Origin: an uncultured Nitrosomonas sp. | Lineage (GTDB): Bacteria; Pseudomonadota; Gammaproteobacteria; Burkholderiales; Nitrosomonadaceae | NCBI GenBank assembly: GCA_949281375.1 | Contig: CASDLT010000026.1 | Coordinates: forward strand, 183,925 to 247,924 | DNA: 64,000 nt | Direction: 5' to 3' | Part shown: in pieces, positions 35,459 through 44,317 of the stretch | Layout of the letters: each line of letters starts with the position of its first letter | Numbering within the stretch: position 1 is the stretch's first letter | Position numbers and translations under genes: made by a program | Notes under the pieces: model-generated | Seen by the model: the letters and a program-made list of their open reading frames with translations, nothing else | The model's database searches: none | What the model was told of the DNA's origin: nothing

Positions 35459-37972
35459 TTAAGAATCTGTTTTGCCGGAGGACTTGGTTTGAGCCGACTT
35501 CGTTCTGGCTTTAGACGGAGCGGCCTTTTTGGGGGTCTTTTGTTCGAACTCAAAACCTATTTTTCCTTCTGCGCCTCGGACGAGATAGGCTGAGAATGGC
35601 CTGCCCTTTTTGGAAATGAATTTCGTCAGCAAGTCTGTTTTTCCTGTTTCCAGCAATTTGACGATTTGTTCTTTTTCTATTGCGCGCTCGAGGATGATTT
35701 TACTCATTTTGAATTTACATGTGCGGGCGGTGCCAACGGATTTCTCGCAGACATAATGCAAGCCATGTTCATACACGGAATGACTGCACTGTGGACATTT
35801 ACCCAATGCAGTCTGATCGCTGAAATCGACGTCTTCTTGAGTTTCTTCGTTATTGCCAAAATCAAATTTCATTTCAAACGTGTCAGTGAGCTTGATCATG
35901 GCATTGAAAGCGTGTCCCATCCTGCTGCGAAAACCCTGTAATGGACCCACTTCACGCTGCGTGATCAAGGTTTCCATTTCATCGACTTCAAATTGCCGGT
36001 TTGCAAGGATTTTCCAGAGTGCAAAATCACATTTCTGGCACTGAAATTTTTTATAGGTTTCATGCACCACGCCGCCGCATTTCGGGCAAGGAGATTTTAG
36101 CGTCGAAAAATCGCCCGCAATGGTCTCGCCACGATTCGATTTTGCCTGTTCAACGATATGACGCGTCATGTCGGCAATTTTTTCCATGAATGCAGCGCGT
36201 TTCAATTGACCCTGTTCAATCTGACGCAACTGGTATTCCCAATTTCCCGTTAATTCAGGAGAAATCAACTCCGGAATCTTGAGGCCGCGCAATAAAGTGA
36301 TCAGTGAAAAAGCTTTTGGGGTTGGATGAAGCTCGCGTCCGACCCGCTGTAAATAGTTTTCCAGAACCAGACCTTCGATGATAGCCGCACGGGTCGCCGG
36401 CGTGCCGAGACCTTTAGCGCTCATCGCGGCCCGCAGCTCTTCATCTTCCACTAGTTTGCCCGCACCTTCCATTGCGGAAAGCAACGTCGCTTCATTGAAT
36501 CGCGCAGGAGGCCGTGTCTGGTGAGCGATAATTTCAATTTCTTCCGCATTGACCGGCGCGCCCGGTGTGATGGCAATCAGCGTGGTGTCCTCTTCTGAAT
36601 CCACTTTGACCGACTTGCCATAAACCGCCTGCCAGCCAGGATTGACCATGACTTTACCTTCGGTTTTGAAGGGTTCGTTTTCAACTCGAGTGATGCGTGT
36701 CGTAATCAGGAATTCTGCAGCCGGGTAAAAAATGGCCAGAAATCGTTTGGTGACGAGATCGTAAAGTTTGGCTTCCGCTTCATTCAATTTGGTGGGATTC
36801 AGCGCGGTCGGAATAATCGCGAAGTGATCCGAAATTTTTGCATTGTTGAATATGCGCTTGTTCGGCGTTACCCAATTGGATGCCAGAATCTGCTGTGCAA
36901 ATTTGTCGTACGCGGTATGCTCGAAGGTTTGCAATGTATCTTTGACGGTAGCGATATAATCTTCCGGCAGTGCGCGGGAATCCGTTCGCGGATAGGTCAG
37001 TACCTTGTGTTTTTCATATAATGCTTGTGCAAGCCCGAGCGTCGTTTTCGCAGAAAAACCGAACCGTCCATTGGCGTCCCGCTGCAAGCTGGTCAAATCA
37101 TACAGTAATGGACACACTTCCTTGCTCGGTTTGCTTTCTTCACTCACTTGCCCGGTTTTTCCCTGGCATTTGTCACGAATGAGTTCGGCCGCTTCCTTTT
37201 TCCATAGCCGTTCTGGTTTTAGTTCCAGATTGACTTTGTCCTTGCTGAATTTTTCATCGTACCATTTACCGCTATAGCTACCTTGATCCGTCACGAACGT
37301 GCCGTGGATTTCCCAATAATCTTGAGGGCGAAATTTCTTAATTTTTTCTTCACGCTCAACCAGGATTGCCAGCGTAGGCGTTTGGACGCGTCCGACGGTG
37401 GTTTTATGAAAACCGCCTTCTTGAGAATTAAATGCAGTCATGGCTCGGGTGCCATTTATCCCCACCAGCCAGTCCGACTCCGAACGGCTGACGGCAGCGG
37501 CCGCAAGGGATTCCACTTCAGAATTGTCAAGTAACCTGTTGAAGCCTTCACGGATGGCGTCAGGCGTCATCGATTGCAGCCACAGCCGTTTGACAGGTTT
37601 TTTAGCTCCGACATGACGCAGAATGTAATAAAAGATCAGCTCGCCTTCGCGTCCGGCGTCGCAGGCATTGATGAGTGTGTCGATATCTTTGCGTTTGATG
37701 AGCTTGCTGAGAAGTTTGAGGCGCGTTGACGTTTTTTCGATTGGATTCAAATCGAAATGTGGCGGAATGACGGGTAGGTTCTCAAAACTCCATTTGCCTC
37801 GCTTGACTTCATATTCCCCTGGAATGACCAGCTCGAGCAGATGGCCTACAGCAGACGATACGACGTACTGATCATTTTCAAAATAATCGGTGTGTTTGGT
37901 AAAACCTCCGAGCGCGCGTGCTATATCGGCTGCAACGGAAGGTTTTTCTGCGATGATCAGAGTTTTGTTCAT
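35459..37972 (-). CDS. topB: DNA topoisomerase III (type IA)
   Basis: This is an 837-aa type IA topoisomerase that decatenates and relaxes DNA. The TOPRIM domain opens MNKTLIIAEKPSVAADIARA and carries DACDAGREGELIFYYIL. The catalytic tyrosine lies in VLTYPRTDSRALPEDY, and TTVGRVQTPTLAILV belongs to the gate domain. The C-terminus has two cysteine clusters (CPKCGG...CQKCDF, CPQCSH...CEKS), then a basic Lys/Ala/Ser tail. The length and C-terminal fingers fit the betaproteobacterial TopB that follows smg and dprA. It is last in the LysM-dprA-smg-topB series on the minus strand. Confidence 0.94.
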   Translation of the reverse strand: MNKTLIIAEKPSVAADIARALGGFTKHTDYFENDQYVVSSAVGHLLELVIPGEYEVKRGKWSFENLPVIPPHFDLNPIEKTSTRLKLLSKLIKRKDIDTLINACDAGREGELIFYYILRHVGAKKPVKRLWLQSMTPDAIREGFNRLLDNSEVESLAAAAVSRSESDWLVGINGTRAMTAFNSQEGGFHKTTVGRVQTPTLAILVEREEKIKKFRPQDYWEIHGTFVTDQGSYSGKWYDEKFSKDKVNLELKPERLWKKEAAELIRDKCQGKTGQVSEESKPSKEVCPLLYDLTSLQRDANGRFGFSAKTTLGLAQALYEKHKVLTYPRTDSRALPEDYIATVKDTLQTFEHTAYDKFAQQILASNWVTPNKRIFNNAKISDHFAIIPTALNPTKLNEAEAKLYDLVTKRFLAIFYPAAEFLITTRITRVENEPFKTEGKVMVNPGWQAVYGKSVKVDSEEDTTLIAITPGAPVNAEEIEIIAHQTRPPARFNEATLLSAMEGAGKLVEDEELRAAMSAKGLGTPATRAAIIEGLVLENYLQRVGRELHPTPKAFSLITLLRGLKIPELISPELTGNWEYQLRQIEQGQLKRAAFMEKIADMTRHIVEQAKSNRGETIAGDFSTLKSPCPKCGGVVHETYKKFQCQKCDFALWKILANRQFEVDEMETLITQREVGPLQGFRSRMGHAFNAMIKLTDTFEMKFDFGNNEETQEDVDFSDQTALGKCPQCSHSVYEHGLHYVCEKSVGTARTCKFKMSKIILERAIEKEQIVKLLETGKTDLLTKFISKKGRPFSAYLVRGAEGKIGFEFEQKTPKKAAPSKARTKSAQTKSSGKTDS

Positions 37973-38117
37973 GACTGTTGGGAAGGAAGGAACTGAATCC
38001 CGTTCCTGGAATTGGTGAGCATGGTCATGAGTGCTGGATCCGAATCATGAGTTTCAACCACAGACATGATGAAGAGTGCAGTACATGCATTCACGCTGAA
38101 TAACGAAATAATGTTTC

Positions 38118-38576
38118 TTAGTGTCGGTAATGTGAATCGCTGACAATGAGCAATTTCTCAAGAATGGCGTCATCGGTAAGCTGATTCTGAATCCACAGTT
38201 CTGTCAGCACGATCAGCTTGATCTTTTCAAGACTCGACGAGCTTTCATCCATGGCCAGAACGCGGTCGATCAGCAATTCGCGCTGCAGAGGATTAATGAT
38301 GTTGGCTTGTTCCAGAAAACAGATGAATCCTCGGCCTTCGGTGTCGATTCTTTCCATTTCATAATCTGAATAGCAGCGAAATGAATCATTTTCGGCAAAG
38401 CTGGCTGGATAATTGCCAATATCATGCTGCGCCAATCCTGACAGCCAGTCGAGCGTTTCATTGATGTCTTCGTCTGCAAATCCGGCCATCGCGAGTTTGC
38501 GGGTTAACGTGGCAGAGTCTGGATAACTTCCTGAATCGAAATAATTTTCAAATAAATAAACAAGTATGTCGAACAT
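38118..38576 (-). CDS. smg: Smg family protein (DUF494)
   Basis: The 152-aa product begins MFDILVYLFENYFDSGSYPD and contains FADEDINETLDWLSGLAQHD and GFICFLEQANIINPLQRELL, the complete Smg/DUF494 pattern. It is a small acidic cytoplasmic protein of unclear role, nearly always located beside dprA and def/fmt. The gap to dprA is 53 bases; no frame problem is seen. Confidence 0.94.
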   Translation of the reverse strand: MFDILVYLFENYFDSGSYPDSATLTRKLAMAGFADEDINETLDWLSGLAQHDIGNYPASFAENDSFRCYSDYEMERIDTEGRGFICFLEQANIINPLQRELLIDRVLAMDESSSSLEKIKLIVLTELWIQNQLTDDAILEKLLIVSDSHYRH

Positions 38577-38629
38577 GATGATTATAGTTATATATTAGGT
38601 TATGAGCATTTATACGGCATCAGTAATTT

Positions 38630-39754
38630 TTAATTTGTTTTAGTTAGATGAGGTTGAATTCTTTGATACCAACCCCCGGGCAAACTGCTGATCTGACCGT
38701 TGAGCTCAAGTGTTAATAGCATGGCTGATACTACTTCAGCCGTCAAGCCACTCCGGTGACACAAAGTATTAATATCAACGGCATCATAACCGAGGTGTTT
38801 GAGCAATGTTGCGTCTTCGAGGGAATGTTCAGCAGCATTTATTTCATTTTCTGGCTCACGTCGAAGTTCCATTCGCAGAGAAAGCCCCTTCAATTCGTCC
38901 AGAATGTCCTGTGTATTTTCCACCAGCTTCGCACCTTCTTTAATCAATGCATGACATCCTTTCGATAAAGGTGAATGGATGGAGCCGGGAATCGCCATGA
39001 CTTCACGTCCTTGTTCCAATGCCTGACGCGCAGTGATGAGCGATCCGCTGCGCAAAGCAGCTTCCACGACTAGGCATCCTTGACTCATGCCGCTGATGAT
39101 GCGATTCCGGCGAGGAAAATTTCTGCCAATGGCGGGTGTGCCGAGTGGAAACTCGGAAATCAGCCCGCCATGTTTAGCCAGTTGATGCGCCAGAGGATGA
39201 TTTCTGGCGGGATATACGATATCCAGACCGGTGCCTACTACTGCAATGCTCGCGGCAATCCCCCTCAGACCTCCTTCATGGGCAGCAGTGTCAATGCCAG
39301 TGGCCATGCCGCTGATGATGCAGAGACCGGCATTGCTGGCGGCTTCAGCAAAAGCTTCGGCATTAGCCAACCCCTGGGGTGTCGCATTGCGGCTGCCCAC
39401 CACTGCCAGGGCAGGATGGCGCAATAATTCGCGACGGCCTTTGAAATAAAGAAGCGGAGGCGGATCGGCGATATGGAGCAACTGGACGGGATAGTCCGCA
39501 TCGGCGAACGTGATGATCGCATTGATTGGGTCTGCGAGCCATTTCAGCGCCTGATTGATTTTGTCGGTAGCTGCTCTCTGCTTGATGCGTTTTGCAATCG
39601 AGGGCTTGACGATGCGTTCGAGCGCCCCCGTTTGTGCTGAAAGCACCGCAGCAGGATTTCCAAACGCGACTAAAAGCCGGCGTATGGATTCACCGCTCAC
39701 TCCATCGATCAGGTTGAGGCTCAGCCATGACTCGATATCAGGCGTATGTTTCAT
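38630..39754 (-). CDS. dprA: DNA processing protein DprA
   Basis: DprA loads RecA on incoming single-stranded DNA during natural transformation. The 374-aa product has an N-terminal helical SAM-like domain (SWLSLNLIDGVSGESIRRLL), a Rossmann fold (ALAVVGSRNATPQGLANAEA, IISGMATGIDTAAHEGGL, NRIISGMSQGCLVVEAALRS, EVMAIPGSIHSPLSKGCH), and a C-terminal winged helix of the DprA type. It lies between the LysM gene (15 bases upstream) and smg. Its presence suggests competence potential but does not prove it. Confidence 0.96.
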   Translation of the reverse strand: MKHTPDIESWLSLNLIDGVSGESIRRLLVAFGNPAAVLSAQTGALERIVKPSIAKRIKQRAATDKINQALKWLADPINAIITFADADYPVQLLHIADPPPLLYFKGRRELLRHPALAVVGSRNATPQGLANAEAFAEAASNAGLCIISGMATGIDTAAHEGGLRGIAASIAVVGTGLDIVYPARNHPLAHQLAKHGGLISEFPLGTPAIGRNFPRRNRIISGMSQGCLVVEAALRSGSLITARQALEQGREVMAIPGSIHSPLSKGCHALIKEGAKLVENTQDILDELKGLSLRMELRREPENEINAAEHSLEDATLLKHLGYDAVDINTLCHRSGLTAEVVSAMLLTLELNGQISSLPGGWYQRIQPHLTKTN

Positions 39755-39769
39755 GAACAGCAGAGTTTC

Positions 39770-40807
39770 CTACGGTGTTTTGACAGCATCCAATACTCTG
39801 CCTGGGTACAGACTCTGCATTACTAATGCGTATGATATCTTGTCAAAGACGCGAAATACGAAGACCAAGCCGGTACGCTCATCCGGCAATTGCACGATAT
39901 CTCCTTTAAGCGATTTTGCCTGGCTTTTTCGGTAGACCGCCAGCACATGCCCCATTTCCAGGCCATCATTTTCACCTTTATTCAATGTGACAATCGCGCC
40001 CTTGCCAATTTCCGTGACCCCGCCATAAACTGAAATGATACGGCCATCGATCTGAAATTCCGGTGCATGAGGAGCATAATTGTTGAAGATGATATCGGGA
40101 GCTGGCACCAGGCGGTCGCCTTTGAGAATTTCCTCTTTTGCACGAGTGATGGTAACAGTGCTCACATCTGCGAATACGTTGACTCTGGCATTACCCAGAT
40201 ATGTTGCTTCATAACCAAGAATCAGATCTTTCTGGTCGGGATCTTTTAACGCTTTGCCGGGCCGGAAAATCTGCCATGCATTTCCCATATCTTTGGGTAA
40301 TCCGCTGACATATCCAGTATCGCTGGTGCTGAGAGCAACCCGGCCTTCGCCAGGGCCAAGGATATAGGGCGCCTTCGCAAGTTGATCATTTTCTATGACG
40401 AGTGGCTGGCTCAAAAAAGGCTCGATCGTAGCAGTCGGAATACTGGGAATGGCGGAGGTGACGAATTGTTCCGAACGGATTCGCGGAGAAAGCTTGACGG
40501 TCTTGATGTCACCTGCGTCTTCATTTGCGACACGCAAGCGAATGCCTTGGAGTGATCTGTCGATCACGATGACATCGCCGGGGTATATCTTGTGAGGATT
40601 CTTGACTTGCTGCCGGTTGAACCCCCAGACCTCCGGCCAGCGCCAGGGATCTTTGAGGAATCGGGATGCAATACTCCATAGTGTATCGCCGGGAACGACC
40701 ACATAACGATCAGGCGAATCGCTCCGCAATAGCATGCTCTCTGCTTTTGTGTAGTTAACGGAAAGCAGGCCCAGGAACAAAATCACAGCTATAATTGGTT
40801 TTCGCAT
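39770..40807 (-). CDS. LysM domain protein, exported
   Basis: The 345-aa product has a signal peptide (MRKPIIAVILFLGLLSVNYT, then KAES) followed by one LysM domain at about 35-90 (RYVVVPGDTLWSIASRFLKD, VKNPHKIYPGDVIVI). The remainder is a beta-rich domain of unknown function (VALSTSDTGYVSGLPKD, GGVTEIGKGAIVTLNKGEND). LysM binds peptidoglycan, so this is probably a periplasmic wall-associated protein. The family is regularly found upstream of dprA in betaproteobacteria. ATG 40807 is chosen over an in-frame start at 40849 because it starts the signal peptide. It diverges from def across 106 bases. Confidence 0.9.
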   Translation of the reverse strand: MRKPIIAVILFLGLLSVNYTKAESMLLRSDSPDRYVVVPGDTLWSIASRFLKDPWRWPEVWGFNRQQVKNPHKIYPGDVIVIDRSLQGIRLRVANEDAGDIKTVKLSPRIRSEQFVTSAIPSIPTATIEPFLSQPLVIENDQLAKAPYILGPGEGRVALSTSDTGYVSGLPKDMGNAWQIFRPGKALKDPDQKDLILGYEATYLGNARVNVFADVSTVTITRAKEEILKGDRLVPAPDIIFNNYAPHAPEFQIDGRIISVYGGVTEIGKGAIVTLNKGENDGLEMGHVLAVYRKSQAKSLKGDIVQLPDERTGLVFVFRVFDKISYALVMQSLYPGRVLDAVKTP

Positions 40808-40913
40808 CAATAACTCCGTTGGCAAGCGTTGGCAAAATATACAGAACATATTGAATGATTGGCAATGATAAGGTCTAACCGAATATTTTGTTTATAAAAC
40901 TTTGCATTTTTTC

Positions 40914-41417
40914 ATGGCTATCTTAAAAATATTACAATACCCCGATGAAAGGCTACATACTGTAGCGATTCCTGTTACAAAAATTACCGAGCGGATTCGT
41001 TCGCTAATCGAAAATATGGCTGAGACCATGTATGCCGCTCCAGGGATCGGACTGGCAGCCACTCAGGTAGATGTCCATGAGCGGGTAATCGTCATCGATA
41101 CCTCTGAAACCCATGATCAATTACAGGTATTGATTAATCCGGAAATCATCGCGAGCAGCGGTATATCAGATTACGAAGAAGGTTGTTTGTCGGTTCCGGG
41201 GATTTATGGAAAGGTGGAGCGTGCCGAGTCGGTGACTGTAAAAGCGCTGAATGCACAAGGGGAATCCTATGTGCTGAAGGCCGAAGGCCTGCTGGCAGTG
41301 TGTATTCAGCATGAGATGGATCATCTGATGGGAAAAGTATTTGTTGAGTACTGGTCACGACTCAGGCAGGCGCGAACGTTGGCGCGATTGAAGAAAAAAC
41401 AGCGCAGCATCATGTAA
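40914..41417 (+). CDS. def: Peptide deformylase
   Basis: Def removes the formyl group from nascent peptides. The 167-aa product has the three metal/active-site motifs in order: [22 protein letters not shown] and [13 protein letters not shown] 40914 begins [14 protein letters not shown], the family start; the in-frame TTG 12 bases upstream is unnecessary. fmt follows after 54 bases, making the usual def-fmt pair. Confidence 0.97.
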   Translation: MAILKILQYPDERLHTVAIPVTKITERIRSLIENMAETMYAAPGIGLAATQVDVHERVIVIDTSETHDQLQVLINPEIIASSGISDYEEGCLSVPGIYGKVERAESVTVKALNAQGESYVLKAEGLLAVCIQHEMDHLMGKVFVEYWSRLRQARTLARLKKKQRSIM

Positions 41418-41471
41418 TGCGTGCGAGTATGGAAAAGGAGCGATGCGCTCGGAATCGGGCGATCATTCGGT

Positions 41472-42440
41472 ATGTCTAAGTTGAGAATCATATTTGCGGG
41501 AACACCCGTCTTTGCTGCTGTTGCATTGGAAGCGCTGATCAAAGCGCAGCATGACATAGCGCTTGTGATGACTCAACCTGATCGGCCTGCCGGCAGGGGA
41601 ATGAAAACGGTTGCAAGCGCTGTAAAGCAGGTCGCTCAGCATCATGGGCTTCCCTTGTTGCAGCCCGAGACACTTAAAAATGCGGAGCTGCAAGCGCAGT
41701 TGCAGGCATTGAAGGCCGACGTGATGATCGTTGCAGCTTACGGATTGTTGTTGCCCGAAGCAGTTCTGAATATTCCTTTGTACGGCTGTTTGAATATCCA
41801 TGCGTCATTATTGCCGCGCTGGCGGGGAGCAGCGCCCATTCAGCGCGCTATTATGGCAGGTGATCCTGAAACGGGCATCACTATCATGCAAATGGATGCG
41901 GGACTCGATACCGGAGCCATTCTGCTCAGACATGCGTTGGCGATTGCTCCAGATGACACTATGCAGTCATTGCATGACAAACTGAGTGTGCTCGGAGCGC
42001 AAAGCGTCGTTGAAGCATTAACGCGCCTGCAGCATCAGGAATTAGTCGCCACCAGGCAAGACGAGGCTCAGGCCAGTTACGCGGCGAAGATCAAAAAGAA
42101 TGAAGCAGAAATCAATTGGCAGCAAAGCGCGGAACAGTTGGAGCGTCTGGTGAGAGCGTTTGATCCCAATATAGGTGCGTACACTTTTTTCCATCAGAAG
42201 ATGGTAAAAATCTGGCGGGCGGAAGTTGTGATGAGTGAAATTTCAGGAAATCCCGGAGAGATTGTGGCTGTTGACCGGGAGGGCATTACCGTGGCCTGTG
42301 GATCTGGCGGATTGCGAATCAAGATGATGCAAAAAGCCGGTGGTAGGAAGCTGCCGATGAATGATTTTCTAGCAGGCAATCCAGTTCAACCGGGTGAGTG
42401 CTTTTCCACATTGAGTCATTTAGTTTCAGTGCATGATTAA
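41472..42440 (+). CDS. fmt: Methionyl-tRNA formyltransferase
   Basis: Fmt formylates initiator Met-tRNA using 10-formyl-THF. The 322-aa product starts MSKLRIIFAGTPVFAAVALE and carries the catalytic segment NIHASLLPRWRGAAPIQRAI with GDPETGITIMQMDAGLDTG. The C-terminal OB-fold binds tRNA. ATG 41472 fits the Rossmann start better than the longer frame from 41421. It overlaps rsmB by 8 bases. Confidence 0.97.
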   Translation: MSKLRIIFAGTPVFAAVALEALIKAQHDIALVMTQPDRPAGRGMKTVASAVKQVAQHHGLPLLQPETLKNAELQAQLQALKADVMIVAAYGLLLPEAVLNIPLYGCLNIHASLLPRWRGAAPIQRAIMAGDPETGITIMQMDAGLDTGAILLRHALAIAPDDTMQSLHDKLSVLGAQSVVEALTRLQHQELVATRQDEAQASYAAKIKKNEAEINWQQSAEQLERLVRAFDPNIGAYTFFHQKMVKIWRAEVVMSEISGNPGEIVAVDREGITVACGSGGLRIKMMQKAGGRKLPMNDFLAGNPVQPGECFSTLSHLVSVHD

Positions 42441-43710
42441 GACGCAGCTAGTTGCCGTTTCTGTCATCAGTAAAGTGATGGGTGGAGCCAGCTTGACCGC
42501 AGTGCTACAGGATGTTTGGCGCACCGAGGCGAAGTTGTCGCCACAACAGAAGGGCGCAATTCAGGATATTAGCTATGGCGTGCTGCGGTTTTATGGACAG
42601 CTCGAGACGATAGCGAACTTCCTGCTGAAAAAACCGCTGAATCAGCGATGCGTTCATTACCTGCTACTGGTAAGTTTATATCAGTTGCAATACACCAAGG
42701 CGCAGCCGCATACCATAGTCGATCAGTCAGTTTCAGCCTCACGCGCGTTGACCGAGGGACGTGGAATGCAGGGATTGGTCAATGCGGTGCTGCGGAATTT
42801 TATCCGGCAGCGCGAGTATTGGCTGGTGAAAGCTGCCGAGCAGGACATTGGCCGCTATTCTTATCCGCAGTGGTGGATTGATAAAGTGCGGCTTCAGTAC
42901 TCCCGGCATTTTGAATCGATACTCGAAACCGGTAACCGGCGGCCGCCAATGACCCTGCGAGTCAATCAACGTAAAATGAATGTTGATGACTATTGTCGAT
43001 TACTAGCAGAAAACGGCTTGGAAGCCGAACGTTTATGGCAAGATGCATTGCGGCTCGCTCAACCTGTGGGAGTCGCCGATTTGCCTGGTTTTCATGCTGG
43101 TCTGGTAACCGTCCAGGATGCTGGAGCTCAGCTTGCGGCGCCATTTCTGGATGTGCGTGATGGCATGCGGGTGCTGGATGCATGTGCGGCGCCAGGAGGT
43201 AAAAGTACGCATTTGCTCGAATTGGCGGATATATCCCTGACATCGTTGGATAATGATCCGGTCAGGCTTGCTCAGGTTGCGCAGAATCTGCAACGATTGA
43301 ATCTGACCGCAGAGAGTCTGGTTTGCGCAGATGCGTCACAGCTCGGATTATGGTGGGATGGTCAGTTATATGACCGAATTCTCGCTGATGTGCCTTGTTC
43401 TGCTTCCGGCGTGGTGTGCCGGCATCCTGATATCAAATGGTTGCGTCGTGAAACGGATTTGGTTAAGTTTGCAACACATCAGCAGGCGATTCTGAATGCG
43501 TTGTGGAAAATTTTGAACAAGAATGGTAAGTTGCTGTATGTGACTTGCTCAATCTTTGCTGAAGAAAATACTGTGCAGATAGAGAAGTTCCTTGAAAATC
43601 ACTCCGATGCCTGTCCATTACCCCTTTCTGAAGCAGCGCTGATCAATGGACAATTGTTACCCACTAATCAACATGACGGTTTCTTCTATACCTTGTTGCA
43701 AAAAAATTAA
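42433..43710 (+). CDS. rsmB: 16S rRNA m5C967 methyltransferase RsmB
   Basis: The 425-aa protein has an N-terminal NusB-like RNA-binding domain (about 1-140) and a SAM methyltransferase domain. Motif I is VLDACAAPGGKSTHLLELA. The two catalytic cysteines lie in ADVPCSASGVVCRHPDIKWL and LYVTCSIFAEEN. RsmB methylates C967 of 16S rRNA. Its start overlaps fmt, indicating coupled translation in the def-fmt-rsmB-DUF4390-ntrYX series. Confidence 0.96.
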   Translation: MIKTQLVAVSVISKVMGGASLTAVLQDVWRTEAKLSPQQKGAIQDISYGVLRFYGQLETIANFLLKKPLNQRCVHYLLLVSLYQLQYTKAQPHTIVDQSVSASRALTEGRGMQGLVNAVLRNFIRQREYWLVKAAEQDIGRYSYPQWWIDKVRLQYSRHFESILETGNRRPPMTLRVNQRKMNVDDYCRLLAENGLEAERLWQDALRLAQPVGVADLPGFHAGLVTVQDAGAQLAAPFLDVRDGMRVLDACAAPGGKSTHLLELADISLTSLDNDPVRLAQVAQNLQRLNLTAESLVCADASQLGLWWDGQLYDRILADVPCSASGVVCRHPDIKWLRRETDLVKFATHQQAILNALWKILNKNGKLLYVTCSIFAEENTVQIEKFLENHSDACPLPLSEAALINGQLLPTNQHDGFFYTLLQKN

Positions 43711-43714
43711 CCCA

Positions 43715-44317
43715 ATGGGGCTGGGTGAAGGAGGGTTCAAGCTCCAGCCATTCATGATGCTGCTGGTTTTGCTATTGTTCGGTACGATGGCCCAGGCAGA
43801 AGGTATTCAGATTAAGTCTTTCAGTTTGTCGGCGGTCGATCACCACTATGAAATGAGCGTCAATTCAGAAATTGTGCTGAATGCGACTTTGGAGCAAGCA
43901 CTGGAAAAAGGTATCGTGCTGTATTTCGTTACCAAATTCAGCCTGGTCGATTCCCGATGGTATTGGCTGAACGATGAAGTGGTGCGCGGCAAATTAAAGA
44001 TCGGACTGAGGTATTATGCACTTACGCGTCAATACCATTTGAATTTTCCGGAGTTATCACAAAGTTTCAATACGCTTAACGAGGCGCTTCAGGCGCTGGG
44101 CCAATTGCGTAAATATTCATTAACGGTCAAATCAGACCTGAAACAGGATATCGAATACATTGCCTCATTGCGGATTTGGCTCGACCTGACCCGTATGCCC
44201 AAACCTTTTCAAGTGGAAGCGTTGGGTTCCAGTGAATGGAATCTAAGTTCGGATCGATTGGAATGGCGCATGAAATTGCCGACTCCGGAGCAGCCATTTC
44301 AACTGAAAGGCCGATGA
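43715..44317 (+). CDS. DUF4390 domain exported protein
   Basis: The 200-aa product from ATG 43715 has a hydrophobic export segment (PFMMLLVLLLFGTMAQAEG). The DUF4390 body follows (IVLNATLEQALEKGIVLYFV, WYWLNDEVVRGKLKIGLRYY, QALGQLRKYSL, RIWLDLTRMPKPFQVEAL). It is probably periplasmic; function is unknown, but the gene is consistently found between rsmB and ntrY in betaproteobacteria. ATG 43754, right at the hydrophobic core, is an alternative start; a GAAGGAGG motif lies between the two, which leaves the choice open. The stop overlaps the ntrY start. Confidence 0.88.
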   Translation: MGLGEGGFKLQPFMMLLVLLLFGTMAQAEGIQIKSFSLSAVDHHYEMSVNSEIVLNATLEQALEKGIVLYFVTKFSLVDSRWYWLNDEVVRGKLKIGLRYYALTRQYHLNFPELSQSFNTLNEALQALGQLRKYSLTVKSDLKQDIEYIASLRIWLDLTRMPKPFQVEALGSSEWNLSSDRLEWRMKLPTPEQPFQLKGR